From Natrinema pellirubrum DSM 15624 (lineage in GTDB: Archaea > Halobacteriota > Halobacteria > Halobacteriales > Natrialbaceae): DNA of 64,000 bases. The position numbers and the translations under genes are program-made. The stretch spans positions 558,001 to 622,000 of the forward strand of contig NC_019962.1 of assembly GCF_000230735.2 (NCBI RefSeq), written 5' to 3'. Below, in pieces: positions 1 through 7,732 of the stretch (positions are counted from its first letter, which is position 1; each line of letters begins with the position of its first letter). Under the pieces are notes generated by a model. It did not search any database, had not been told where the DNA came from, and saw nothing but the letters and a program-made list of their open reading frames with translations.

Positions 1-404
1 GAATGACGCTGGTCACGAGTCCCGAGTTCGCGGCCGACCACCCCGGACGGCTCCGATCGTTCCTCCGGGCGACCGCCCGCGGTTGGGCCGACGCGACCCG
101 CGACCCCGAACGGGCGATCGACGTCCTCGTCGACCGGAACGCTACCCTCGAGCGCAATCGAGCGATCGAGCGGTTGAAATTCGAGACCGCCGCCAACCGG
201 CTGCAGTTCACGCCGTACGTCCGCGACCACGGCTGGGGGGCACAGGACCCCGACCGCTGGCAGCGACTCGGCGAGACGCTGTCCGAGACGGCGCTGCTCG
301 AGGGCGAGATCGACCCCGACGCCGCGTGGACCGACGAGTTCCGGCCCGACGACGAGCAACTGGTGGCAGAGTACGCCGACCGGGCGCGACCGACGGCGGA
401 CTGA
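1..404 (+). CDS. ABC transporter substrate-binding protein, NMT1/ThiY-like (C-terminal part, cut by window edge)
   Basis: The reading frame is open from the left edge to the TGA at 402-404, so the true start lies outside the window; the ATG at position 3 is probably internal. About 133 residues are visible. They resemble the C-terminal lobe of NMT1/THI5-like periplasmic binding proteins: an alpha-helical stretch with 'FLRATARGWADATRDPERAID', then a conserved Trp/Asp-rich segment and an acidic tail. Such proteins deliver thiamine precursors, sulfonates or related small molecules to an ABC importer outside the membrane. The permease and ATPase would be expected upstream and cannot be seen. The substrate is unknown. 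Family assignment is moderately sure. Confidence 0.75.
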   Translation, partial: MTLVTSPEFAADHPGRLRSFLRATARGWADATRDPERAIDVLVDRNATLERNRAIERLKFETAANRLQFTPYVRDHGWGAQDPDRWQRLGETLSETALLEGEIDPDAAWTDEFRPDDEQLVAEYADRARPTAD

Positions 405-551
405 GACGCTTTGTCGTCCCGATTTCCCGGTGGGACCGCAGGGCGGTCGCGGTCCTCCCGGCGATGACGGACAGGAGACCGTCCGAGACCGGGCTGGACC
501 CGCGTTCGGGCGACAGGCATTTACTCCGGTAGCCGCTACATTTGTGTCCGA

Positions 552-1187
552 ATGACCCTCGACCACGACTACGACTTCTGGTTGCTCGATCTCGACGGGA
601 CCCTCGTCGACGTCGAGTGGTCCTACACGCGGGGGGTCTTCGACCGGGTCGGCGACCGGCTCGGTCGCGAGTTTTCCGATCGGCAGGCAGAGATCATCTG
701 GAACGGCCTGACCGGCTCCCGGGACCGCCAACTCGAGGCGTGGGGGGTCGATCCCGACGCGTTCTGGACGGCCTTCCACGAGGAGGAGGACCCGATCGAG
801 CGGGCCGAACGGACCTACCTCCACGAAGACGCCGCCGTCGTCGGCGATCTCGAGGTGCCGGTCGGGCTGGTCACACACTGCCAGGAGTTTCTCACCGAGC
901 CCGTCCTGGATCACCTCGACATCCACGACTGGTTCGACGCGCGGCTGTGCTGTACCGAGGAGACCGGCTGGAAGCCGGATCCGACCCCCGTCGAGCGGGT
1001 GATGAACGACCTCGGCGTCGGCCACAACGGCCACCGCGGCGTCCTCGCGGGCGACGGGGCCTGTGACGTGGGTGCGGCCTGGAACGCCGGCCTCGACGCC
1101 ATCCACGTCGAGCGCGTCGGCCACGAGCAACGGGGCCGCTGCGTTCTCGGGGACCACCGGGTCACGTCCTTCGACGAACTGTACTGA
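552..1187 (+). CDS. HAD-superfamily hydrolase (phosphatase-like)
   Basis: This 211-residue protein has the full set of HAD motifs. Motif I is DLDGTLVD, with the nucleophile Asp13 and the acid/base Asp15. A Thr in 'GLVTHC' (about residue 100) fits motif II. The Lys in 'GWKPDP' fits motif III. 'GDGACD' near residue 160 is motif IV, which helps bind magnesium. The helical insert between motifs I and II is a C1-type cap, as in phosphoglycolate phosphatase-like enzymes. It is probably a cytoplasmic magnesium-dependent phosphatase of a small phosphorylated metabolite; the substrate cannot be read from sequence. It appears to be monocistronic, with an A/T-rich 'catttact' element about 30 nt before the start. 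Confidence 0.88.
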   Translation: MTLDHDYDFWLLDLDGTLVDVEWSYTRGVFDRVGDRLGREFSDRQAEIIWNGLTGSRDRQLEAWGVDPDAFWTAFHEEEDPIERAERTYLHEDAAVVGDLEVPVGLVTHCQEFLTEPVLDHLDIHDWFDARLCCTEETGWKPDPTPVERVMNDLGVGHNGHRGVLAGDGACDVGAAWNAGLDAIHVERVGHEQRGRCVLGDHRVTSFDELY

Positions 1188-1278
1188 CCGGCCTCGTCGT
1201 TCGGCCGCTTCGAGAGCGATGGACGACCCACCGCCTCACCGAAAGGGCTTCAGGAGTCCAGTCGGATTCGGAGTCACG

Positions 1279-1473
1279 ATGAAGTACTGTCTCGACTGCG
1301 ACTGGCACACGGCCGCCGCCGACTCCGACCAGCGCGACCGCTCTCGAGCGGCGATCGACCACTACGTCGAAACGGGCCACACGATCGACTCGAGCGAGTC
1401 GCTCGTCCGACCGACGACGCCCGACGGACTCGGGACGGTTCTGGCTCGCGACCTGACTCCCTCGAGCGACTGA
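1279..1473 (+). CDS. small zinc-finger-like protein
   Basis: This 64-residue protein starts at the ATG at 1279; a longer frame opening upstream overlaps the preceding gene and has no haloarchaeal character. It begins MKYCLDCDWH and later has 'DHYVETGH'. Cys4, Cys7 and the His residues of the second motif could form a CCHH zinc site, as in many haloarchaeal micro-proteins. No catalytic motif is present. Function is unknown; a nucleic-acid or protein-binding adaptor role is a guess from size and fold. Confidence 0.7.
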   Translation: MKYCLDCDWHTAAADSDQRDRSRAAIDHYVETGHTIDSSESLVRPTTPDGLGTVLARDLTPSSD

Positions 1474-1495
1474 TGTATCGAACCGCCGGCCGTCG

Positions 1496-1756
1496 CTACC
1501 CGTAGTACTCCTCGAGATAGTCGACGATCTCGTCGCTCTCGTAGCGCTGTTCTTGCCGGTCGGTGTCGACGAGAAAGGGGATGGCGTCCTTGCCACCGAG
1601 ATCCGTCATGGCCTCGTGGGCCCATTCGTTGAGAACCTCGCCGTCGCTTCCGGGCCGACGGGGGTTGTGAATCACGTACGAGACGCCGAGTTCCGTCAAC
1701 GTCTCCCGAACCGTCGCGCTATGCGGGCAGTCCTCCGCCTGATAGAGTTCGAGCAT
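1496..1756 (-). CDS. glutaredoxin-like / GST N-terminal domain protein
   Basis: This 86-residue protein consists only of a thioredoxin-fold domain of the glutathione S-transferase N-terminal/glutaredoxin type. The redox motif CPHS begins at Cys10, and the cis-proline segment 'AIPFLVD' follows around residue 60. The C-terminal 'ESDEIVDYLEEYYG' is the usual final helix. The start MLELYQAEDC is preferred because it sits directly before the first beta strand; a start 6 codons upstream is possible. Haloarchaea generally use gamma-glutamylcysteine rather than glutathione, so the thiol partner is an open question. It converges with the zinc-finger gene. Confidence 0.82.
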   Translation of the reverse strand: MLELYQAEDCPHSATVRETLTELGVSYVIHNPRRPGSDGEVLNEWAHEAMTDLGGKDAIPFLVDTDRQEQRYESDEIVDYLEEYYG

Positions 1757-1898
1757 TCGTCGGTCCGACCACACGGATCGGCATCAACGTTGGCCGGGCA
1801 GCCGCCGGCGTCGACCGGTCACCTAACCGTCGTATTCACGCCATCTTACCATTATTTCGACAGGAAAGCTTATGCCGGGACCCTCGCGTTATCGAGCC

Positions 1899-2129
1899 AT
1901 GGCACGCGACACTCCGGTACAGAACAGTACAGCCGCGGACGCCACCCAGACACTTCCGAACCTCGTCACGATCGTCGGACGGGGCGTTCCATCGAACTTC
2001 GAGATCTCGGTCGACGGCGACCTCGAGATGCTGGCCGACGACCCTGTGGCCGAGGGGACCGTCGTCTCCGGCGGCGTCGCCGAGGGGGCGATCGATGTCG
2101 GCGTCCAGCGGTTCCGGTTTTCGGGATAG
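1899..2129 (+). CDS. haloarchaeal small hypothetical protein, possibly shortened by an in-frame TAG
   Basis: The frame encodes 76 residues beginning MARDTPVQ and ending 'DVGVQRFRFSG' before TAG at 2127-2129. The start at 1899 is preferred over an upstream ATG because it follows a typical leader and begins the conserved-looking part. The sequence is beta-rich and acidic and has no known catalytic motif. The same frame continues directly after the TAG for 32 more sense codons to TAA at 2226-2228, with a composition like the rest of the protein. The ancestral gene therefore probably ran from 1899 to 2228, and a GAG-to-TAG change would explain the present form. Function is unknown. Confidence 0.6.
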   Translation: MARDTPVQNSTAADATQTLPNLVTIVGRGVPSNFEISVDGDLEMLADDPVAEGTVVSGGVAEGAIDVGVQRFRFSG

Positions 2130-2228
2130 ATGGCGAACGTTCGACTCGTCGACTGGAACGGCAACGAGGCCGCCGACTCCGCGAGCGTTCCGACGGTTCA
2201 CGTCGAGTACGGCTCAGCACAGCGATAA
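2130..2228 (+). other. in-frame continuation of the preceding gene beyond a TAG codon
   Basis: The 32 codons after the TAG are in the same frame and start with ATG. They read MANVRLVDWNGNEA, then a Ser/Val/Pro stretch and a terminal 'HVEYGSAQR', ending in TAA. The junction would read 'RFSG-X-MANVRL'. Either this is the lost C-terminus of the small protein or it is translated separately from its own ATG. The rest of the interval up to the hemA stop codon shows nothing else I can support. Confidence 0.45.
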
Positions 2229-2410
2229 GCAGTCGCGACACCCCGCGGACCCGGGTAGGGTTTTCCGGCTCACGACGCTTCGATAGTCGCCACTGACAGT
2301 CAATGTACATCCGATTGCACGACAGCGTTGCGATCAGTGGTTTCAGCGGTTCCTATCACGACGGCCCCGCGGCTCTCGACGGTTGATCGGCTCCTCGAGA
2401 ACGGTACCGG

Positions 2411-3733
2411 TCAATCGTCGTCGGTTGCGCCGATGCTCGCCTCGCCGCTCCCGGTGTTGGGAGCGATCGAGGGGGGAGCGATCGGACCGTCGTTCTCGCC
2501 GAACTCCGGATCGAACAGCTGCAAGGCGGTGTGGATCGTACTCCAGTCGTCCTCGGCCGCGGCCTCTCGCAGGCTCTTGGTCGGCGCGGCGAGCAGTTGG
2601 TTGATCAGCGAGTCGGCCATCGACTCGAGGACCTCGCGGTGTTGCTCCGACGGCTCCTCGAGATGCGAGAGGGCGGTCTCGACCTCTCGGTCCTTCATCC
2701 GCTCGGCGGCCTCGTACATCGCCGCGATGGCCTCGTCGGCGCGGGCGCGCTTGTACTGTTCGGTCAGGAGATCGAACTCCCGATCGACGATCGCCTCGAC
2801 CTCGCGAGCGGCGTCGGTGCGTTTGTCGCGTGTCTCCGCAGTAATCGACTCGAGGTCGTCCAGATCGAAGACCCGAACGGACGACAGGTCGTCGGCCGCC
2901 GGGGCAACGTCTCTGGGCTGGCCCAGATCGACGACGACCTGCTCGCTCGGGCCCTCGAGATGGCGGGGTTCGAGGACCGGCTCCTCGCTGCCGGTCGCCG
3001 TGACGACGACGTCGGCGCGCGAGGCGACGGAATCGAGCGCCTCGAGCGGCGCAGCCTCGGCGTCGGTGTCGGCCTCGAGGTCGTCGACGAGGTGGTCGGC
3101 GTGGGCGACGGTCCGGTTGGCGATGACGACTTCCGCGACGTCGGCGGCCGCGAGACTCCGCGCGGCGAGTTGCCCCATCTCGCCGGCCCCGACGACCAGC
3201 GCGGTCGCGTCCTCGAGCGCGATCTCCTCGGCGGCCCGGCGGGTCGCGGCCGAGCCAAGCGAGACGACGCCCTCGTTGATCGCGGTCTCGGTGCGGGCGC
3301 GTTCGCCGACGTGGATCGCCTTCGTGACGCCGGCCTCGAGCATCGAGCCGATGCCGCCGGCGTCGCGCGAATCCTCGTAGGCGGTCCGGACCTGCCCGAT
3401 GATCTGGTCCTCGCCGAGGATCACCGACTCGAGGCCGGCGGCGACACGCATGAGATGGCGTAAGCTCTCGTCGTGGTCGGTCACGACGACTGCCTCGTCC
3501 GCGACGCCGGCGAAGAACTCCTCGAGGGCGGCTCGACCGACGGCGTGGTCCGGCCCGACGACGTAGGCTTCGACCCGGTTGCACGTCGAGAGGACGTATG
3601 CCTCCTCGACGTCGGGAACGGCCAGCAGCTCCTCAACGGCGCTTGACTGGCCGTCGGGACTGGCAGCGGCGAGCTGGTCGACGCTACCGCTTCCGTGTGT
3701 CACTCGCGCCGCAGTGACGACTCCGGTCGACAT
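2411..3733 (-). CDS. hemA: glutamyl-tRNA reductase
   Basis: This enzyme reduces glutamyl-tRNA(Glu) to glutamate-1-semialdehyde, the first committed step of tetrapyrrole synthesis by the C5 route. The catalytic Cys lies in 'STCNRVEAY' (Cys51). The substrate-domain signature 'GLESVILGEDQI' follows near residue 100, and the NADPH-binding motif 'VVGAGEMGQLAA' near residue 180. A long helical dimerisation domain ends the protein. At 440 residues it is the usual archaeal length. The ATG at 3733 overlaps the stop of the upstream dehydrogenase gene as TGATG, which suggests translational coupling; a GTG one codon earlier is an alternative. It is the last gene of a three-gene heme operon. Confidence 0.96.
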   Translation of the reverse strand: MSTGVVTAARVTHGSGSVDQLAAASPDGQSSAVEELLAVPDVEEAYVLSTCNRVEAYVVGPDHAVGRAALEEFFAGVADEAVVVTDHDESLRHLMRVAAGLESVILGEDQIIGQVRTAYEDSRDAGGIGSMLEAGVTKAIHVGERARTETAINEGVVSLGSAATRRAAEEIALEDATALVVGAGEMGQLAARSLAAADVAEVVIANRTVAHADHLVDDLEADTDAEAAPLEALDSVASRADVVVTATGSEEPVLEPRHLEGPSEQVVVDLGQPRDVAPAADDLSSVRVFDLDDLESITAETRDKRTDAAREVEAIVDREFDLLTEQYKRARADEAIAAMYEAAERMKDREVETALSHLEEPSEQHREVLESMADSLINQLLAAPTKSLREAAAEDDWSTIHTALQLFDPEFGENDGPIAPPSIAPNTGSGEASIGATDDD

Positions 3734-4386
3734 CACGTTCGATCACCCCCTGAGTGTTCCTCGCCGAGCACGTCCTCGATCACTTGGGCACAGTTGGAAG
3801 TACCCGTACGTAAAGCTGTCCAAAGGTCCGGGGAATTGACGACGTCGGTGACGATCGCCCGGCGGCGCTCCGCCGGCACGTCGCGGGCCTTGAGTTCCGC
3901 CCGCAACTCGCCACAGACCCGTGCCATCTCGCCGGCCCCCGAAAGCGTCTCCTCGAGTTCTTCACGAAGGTACTTGCTCAGTGCGGGCGCGGTGCCGCCG
4001 GTCGCGACGGCGACGGTCACCGGGTCCTCGCGGACGGTCGCGGGGACGACGACGCTGCCGACGTCGCGTTCCCCCGAGCGATCGGCACGGTTGACCAACG
4101 CCCCCCGCTCGCGGGCCGCGTCGGCGACGGCCTCGTTGACCGCCGCGTCGTCGGTCGCGGCGACGACCAGCGCGGGCTCGATCCGCTCGAGCCACGCCGG
4201 GACGTCCGCGGGGTCGGGCGCGGCTCGGACCCGTTCGGCCCCGCCGAACTCGCGATCGGCGAAGGCCGGGCTGACGACGATCACCCGTGCCTCGCGGGCG
4301 AACCGCCGGGCCTTTCGGGACCCGACGGGACCGCCGCCGAAGATCAGCACCGTCTCGTTCGTGAAATCGTGCAAAAGCGGTATCAT
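3733..4386 (-). CDS. precorrin-2 dehydrogenase / sirohydrochlorin ferrochelatase-like protein
   Basis: The 217-residue protein starts with the Rossmann motif 'VLIFGGGPVGSRKA', which binds NAD. The later segments 'VAVATGGTAPALS' and a helical C-terminus match the dehydrogenase half of CysG and Met8-type proteins. It should oxidise precorrin-2 to sirohydrochlorin and may also insert iron. Its position between the siroheme decarboxylase gene and hemA supports a role in making siroheme as a heme precursor. The gap from the upstream gene is 29 nt, and its stop overlaps the hemA start. It was not possible to tell whether chelatase activity is retained. Confidence 0.9.
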   Translation of the reverse strand: MIPLLHDFTNETVLIFGGGPVGSRKARRFAREARVIVVSPAFADREFGGAERVRAAPDPADVPAWLERIEPALVVAATDDAAVNEAVADAARERGALVNRADRSGERDVGSVVVPATVREDPVTVAVATGGTAPALSKYLREELEETLSGAGEMARVCGELRAELKARDVPAERRRAIVTDVVNSPDLWTALRTGTSNCAQVIEDVLGEEHSGGDRT

Positions 4387-4415
4387 CGTAGGCGATATGT
4401 GTCAGGCGGTCGGCG

Positions 4416-5498
4416 CTACTGCTCTCTCGTGTTCGCATCGGCTCGTTCCGCCATTCGTATGCCGGTCTTCTTCAAGATCTGCGTTGAGTGCAAGGTATCC
4501 CAGTCGTTGGCCGTTACGTCCCAGTACTCCTCCATCCGTTCCCGAACCTGTTCGACTCGCTGCTGGCTTTCGGCCTCGCTACGGCCGTGAGTCATCGCGA
4601 AGAAGTTGTACGGCCAGACGCCCTCGTGACGCGGCCGCCGGTAACAGTGTGTCACGAACGGAAGCGCGGCGATTTCGGGGCCGACCTCGGGGACGATTTC
4701 ATCGGGGACGTTCCAGACCGTCATGCCGTTTTCCGTGTACCCCAGGGCGTAGTGATTCGGCACGACACCGATCCGGCGGATCTTGCCCTCGCGGTCGAAC
4801 CGTTTGATCGTCTCGAGGACCCACTCGCGGTCCTGCCCGATCGCGTCGGCGACGTCGGCGTAGGGCGTCGCCGTCAGGGGCATGCCGCCCTGGACCTCGA
4901 TCACGAGGTCGCGTTCGGCCGGGGCAAGCGTCGCCGCGTCGGTCGGCTCGATCGCGGGCCCCAGATCCGAGCGGTCGATGCCGGCTGCCTCGATATCCCC
5001 GTCGCCGTCCAGCGGGCCGTCGACGTAGAACTTGGCCTCGACGCGGAACTCCCGCTTTTTCGGCAGATTGTACGTCTCCTGTCCCGTTTCGGCCTCGATC
5101 TCGTCGAGGACGGTTTCGACGCGGTCCTCGTCTGCGACGCTGACGACGAACCAGACGTTGAGGTGGGGGTGTTCGCGCTCGTAGTTGTGGGCCACCTCGC
5201 GGTGGTCGTTGACCGTCTCGACGATCTCGTCGAACCGGTCCTCGGGGGCGTGCATGGCGACCAGCGTCGCCGCGCCGCCGATCTCCTGGGCGTTGACGAG
5301 CGGCCCGAACCGCGAGAGAACGCCCCGGTCGTCGAGGTCGCGGATCGTCTCGAGCAGCTCGGTGGCCGTAATGTCGACCCCGTGGTCGCGCATGGCGGCT
5401 GCCGCCGGTTCGAACGGTCGTTCCACGACGGGGAACCCGCCCTGATAGGCGTTGACGACCGCCCGCTCGCGCTCCGTGAGATCGACGTCCGTGGTCAT
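4416..5498 (-). CDS. ahbAB: siroheme decarboxylase, fused AhbA-AhbB (Lrp/AsnC-like)
   Basis: This 360-residue protein is a tandem of two Lrp/AsnC-like units, each with a winged-helix part and an alpha/beta 'RAM-like' domain. The second unit has the signatures 'VPNHYALGYTENGMTVWN', 'THCYRRPRH' and 'VWPYNFFAMTHG', characteristic of siroheme decarboxylase subunits. Despite the regulator-like fold, it should convert siroheme to 12,18-didecarboxysiroheme in the alternative heme pathway of archaea and sulfate reducers. The start at 5498 is chosen because a TATA-like box lies about 25 nt upstream and a longer frame into the intergenic region looks unlike protein. It leads the operon with the precorrin-2 dehydrogenase and hemA. 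Confidence 0.88.
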   Translation of the reverse strand: MTTDVDLTERERAVVNAYQGGFPVVERPFEPAAAAMRDHGVDITATELLETIRDLDDRGVLSRFGPLVNAQEIGGAATLVAMHAPEDRFDEIVETVNDHREVAHNYEREHPHLNVWFVVSVADEDRVETVLDEIEAETGQETYNLPKKREFRVEAKFYVDGPLDGDGDIEAAGIDRSDLGPAIEPTDAATLAPAERDLVIEVQGGMPLTATPYADVADAIGQDREWVLETIKRFDREGKIRRIGVVPNHYALGYTENGMTVWNVPDEIVPEVGPEIAALPFVTHCYRRPRHEGVWPYNFFAMTHGRSEAESQQRVEQVRERMEEYWDVTANDWDTLHSTQILKKTGIRMAERADANTREQ

Positions 5499-5520
5499 AC
5501 GAACCCCTCGGGACTGACGG

Positions 5521-5528
5521 TGTATAAG
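5521..5528 (-). promoter_or_regulatory. TATA box of the heme operon
   Basis: On the minus strand the sequence reads GCTTATACA, centred about 27 nt before the ATG at 5498. This spacing predicts a leaderless transcript covering ahbAB, the dehydrogenase and hemA. Confidence 0.5.
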
Positions 5529-5751
5529 CGGAGTGGAACCTCGGATCCAGCCGTCCACACGGCCGGCAGTCTCCTGCCGACGGTTCACTCCAGTAGTGCG
5601 GTATCGGTCGGTATGAAGCGGGTCGTCGACTCGAAATATCCGTCTGACCCGCTTTGCGGGCACGACGGCCGGCATCGTCCTGCACCCCGAACACGTCGGC
5701 CGACCGACAGCGGTTCGGGCACCGGCTGTCGGTCACACGCGACGATCTGCG

Positions 5752-6168
5752 TTACTCGCCTTCGACGCCGGTCACGTCGAACCCCAACTCGCGGATCCCC
5801 TCGAGGATGGCTTCGTGGTCGGCCGTGGCCCGGTAGTAGATGACGATGTCGAAGCTACCCTCGCGCAGCAGTTGCTGACACTCCCAGACGAACTCCTCGT
5901 CCGCCAGCGTCAGACCCTGGTGCTGGTTCGAGGAGAAGTCGGGGTCGTCGTTGCCCGAGTGGACGAAACAGTCCGTCGGGTCGTAGCCGGACTGTTCGGC
6001 GATGATGTCGCCGACGTCGATCGTCGCCTGCATCATCTTGACGTCCTCCTGGCCGTCGTAGTCGGTGTGGACGATCGCCCCGTTGAGATCGATCTCGCCG
6101 GGCTCGAGCAGTGCCTTGGTCCGCTGGTAGAGGTCCTCGTCGATCGGCTGTTGGTTCGCGTCTGCCAT
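5752..6168 (-). CDS. DUF5778 family protein
   Basis: This 138-residue acidic protein opens MADANQQPIDEDLYQRTK and closes with 'ELGFDVTGVEGE'. It matches my memory of the haloarchaea-specific DUF5778 family in length and in its central 'VWECQQLLREGSFDIVIYY' region. It has two alpha/beta units and no membrane segment or signal peptide. No function is known. It is transcribed toward the heme operon, separated by about 250 nt in which I see only the heme promoter. Confidence 0.8.
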   Translation of the reverse strand: MADANQQPIDEDLYQRTKALLEPGEIDLNGAIVHTDYDGQEDVKMMQATIDVGDIIAEQSGYDPTDCFVHSGNDDPDFSSNQHQGLTLADEEFVWECQQLLREGSFDIVIYYRATADHEAILEGIRELGFDVTGVEGE

Positions 6169-6334
6169 TGTCAGAACCGTGAGGGGCCGGGCCCAAAGCC
6201 GTCACGGTTCGGACGGGCTGATCGACCCGTCGTTCGGCGGGATTTTACCCATCTCGACACACGGTATCAAACCGGTTTCGCGCTCGGAGAATGACACGCA
6301 AGACACATAGGCGTCGGTGACCTTCCTTCGAGTA

Positions 6335-7267
6335 ATGAAGCGGTGGCTCCGAAAACGCGTCGACGCGGCGTACGAGCGGTTGCTCGCCCGCGAAGTGTCG
6401 GGTGCGCCGACCCACGTCGCCGTCATTCAAGACGGCAACCGGCGGTACGCCCGCAAGCGGGGCGGCGACGCCCACGAGGGCCACCGCGCAGGGGCCGAGA
6501 CGACCGAACGCGTCCTCGAGTGGTGTCAGGACATCGGCGTCGAGGAGTTGACGCTGTACACGTTCTCGACGGAGAACTTCGACCGTCCCGACGAGCAAAA
6601 CGAGGCACTGTTCGACCTGCTGTGTGAGAAACTCCACGAGTTCGCGGACGCCGACCGCGTCCACGACAACGAGGTCTGCATTCGCGTAATCGGCGAGACG
6701 GACATGCTCCCCGAGCGGGTCCAACACGCCGTCGAATACGCCGAACGCCGCACGCACGACTACGACCGGTTCACGCTCAACATCGCGCTTGCGTACGGCG
6801 GTCGCTCGCGACTGCTCGAGGCCACCCGCGGAGTCGCCGCGGACGTGGAGGCGGGCGACCTCGACCCCGAGGAGATCGACATCGAGGACATCGAACGACG
6901 GCTATACGACCGGCCGATCCGGGACGTCGACCTGATAATTCGACCAGCCGGCGAAGAGCGCACCTCGAACTTCCTGCCCTGGCACGCCAACGGCAACGAG
7001 GCGGCCGTCTTCTTCTGTACACCCTACTGGCCGGAGTTCTCCAAGGCCGACTTCCTGCGGGGGATCCGCACCTACGAACACCGCGCGGAGTCGTGGCGGC
7101 GGACCCGCGCCCGGCGCGCGCTGGCCCTGTTCGGTGCCGTCAGCGAGACGGAACTCGCCGAGGCCCGGGCGATCGTCGATCGGTTCCGCGACTCGCTGCC
7201 CTCCGCCGAGCGGCCCGACGCCGACGATCTCGAGGCCGGTGACTCGGGTAGTCAGGCCGCGGACTGA
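6335..7267 (+). CDS. uppS: cis-prenyltransferase, catalytic-type (undecaprenyl/polyprenyl diphosphate synthase)
   Basis: This 310-residue enzyme condenses isopentenyl diphosphate onto an allylic diphosphate to make the polyprenyl carrier for glycosylation. The catalytic motif 'VIQDGNRRYA' is intact, with Asp33 binding magnesium and diphosphate. 'LTLYTFSTENF' and 'LNIALAYGGR' are the next conserved regions. Region V is present but unusual: 'LIIRPAGEERTSNF' is followed by 'WHANGNEAAVFF' instead of the usual Trp-Gln-x-x-Tyr-x-Glu-like run. The C-terminus lacks an Arg-x-Gly tail. The start MKRWLRKR is preferred over an upstream alternative codon. A second, motif-poor homologue lies about 470 nt downstream on the opposite strand. 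Confidence 0.93.
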   Translation: MKRWLRKRVDAAYERLLAREVSGAPTHVAVIQDGNRRYARKRGGDAHEGHRAGAETTERVLEWCQDIGVEELTLYTFSTENFDRPDEQNEALFDLLCEKLHEFADADRVHDNEVCIRVIGETDMLPERVQHAVEYAERRTHDYDRFTLNIALAYGGRSRLLEATRGVAADVEAGDLDPEEIDIEDIERRLYDRPIRDVDLIIRPAGEERTSNFLPWHANGNEAAVFFCTPYWPEFSKADFLRGIRTYEHRAESWRRTRARRALALFGAVSETELAEARAIVDRFRDSLPSAERPDADDLEAGDSGSQAAD

Positions 7268-7350
7268 CCGCACCGGTTCTCGTCCCACCGGTAACGACTC
7301 CTTCAGCCACCAGAAGACATTTCACTGTCATTATGGCAGTAGTAGTCGTG

Positions 7351-7725
7351 ATGCCGACTCCGAACACCGCCCCTCCAGTCGACGTCGAACGGTTCGTTCG
7401 GCTGACGAACGTCCCGCTCGACGAGGCGTACACGCTCCTCGCGAACCCGCGGACGCGTCTCGCCTTGCACGCGCTATCGGCGGCCGAACCACCGGTTTCG
7501 GTCACCGAATTGGCCGCCGTCGTCGCCGACCGGGACGGCGCCGACGAGCGGACCGTTGAAGCGTCGCTCGTCCACGCCGTCCTCCCGAAACTCGTGGGTG
7601 CGGACGTTCTCGAGTACGACGGTGAGACCGGTCGAATCCGTCTCGAGCGCCCGGTCGTCGTGGCCGCGGATCCGTTCACGGACCCGTCGCTGCCCGGCCG
7701 ATCGGGGCCGAACGCGTCCCCGTAA
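7351..7725 (+). CDS. DUF7344-type winged-helix protein
   Basis: This 124-residue protein starts MPTPNTAPP; an ATG 6 codons upstream gives an odd MAVVVV extension. A 'TCATTATG' element about 20 nt upstream of 7351 favours the shorter, leaderless form. The body has the pattern of haloarchaeal DUF7344 regulators: 'LLANPRTRLALHALS', then a helix-turn-helix containing 'VSVTELAAVVADRD', then 'HAVLPKLVGADVLEYD'. It is probably a DNA-binding protein. It sits between the two cis-prenyltransferase genes, but whether it controls them is unknown. Confidence 0.75.
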   Translation: MPTPNTAPPVDVERFVRLTNVPLDEAYTLLANPRTRLALHALSAAEPPVSVTELAAVVADRDGADERTVEASLVHAVLPKLVGADVLEYDGETGRIRLERPVVVAADPFTDPSLPGRSGPNASP

Positions 7726-7732
7726 CCCGCGA

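Noticed and set aside
2127..2129. Pyrrolysine or other amber recoding at the in-frame TAG
   Set aside because: No pylS or pylT is seen, TAG is used as an ordinary stop for other genes here, and the gene has no link to methylamine use. A nonsense change or separate ORF is simpler.
4416..5498. Calling the AhbAB protein an Lrp/AsnC transcription regulator
   Set aside because: The signatures VPNHYALGY and THCYRRPRH and the operon with two tetrapyrrole genes fit siroheme decarboxylase better.
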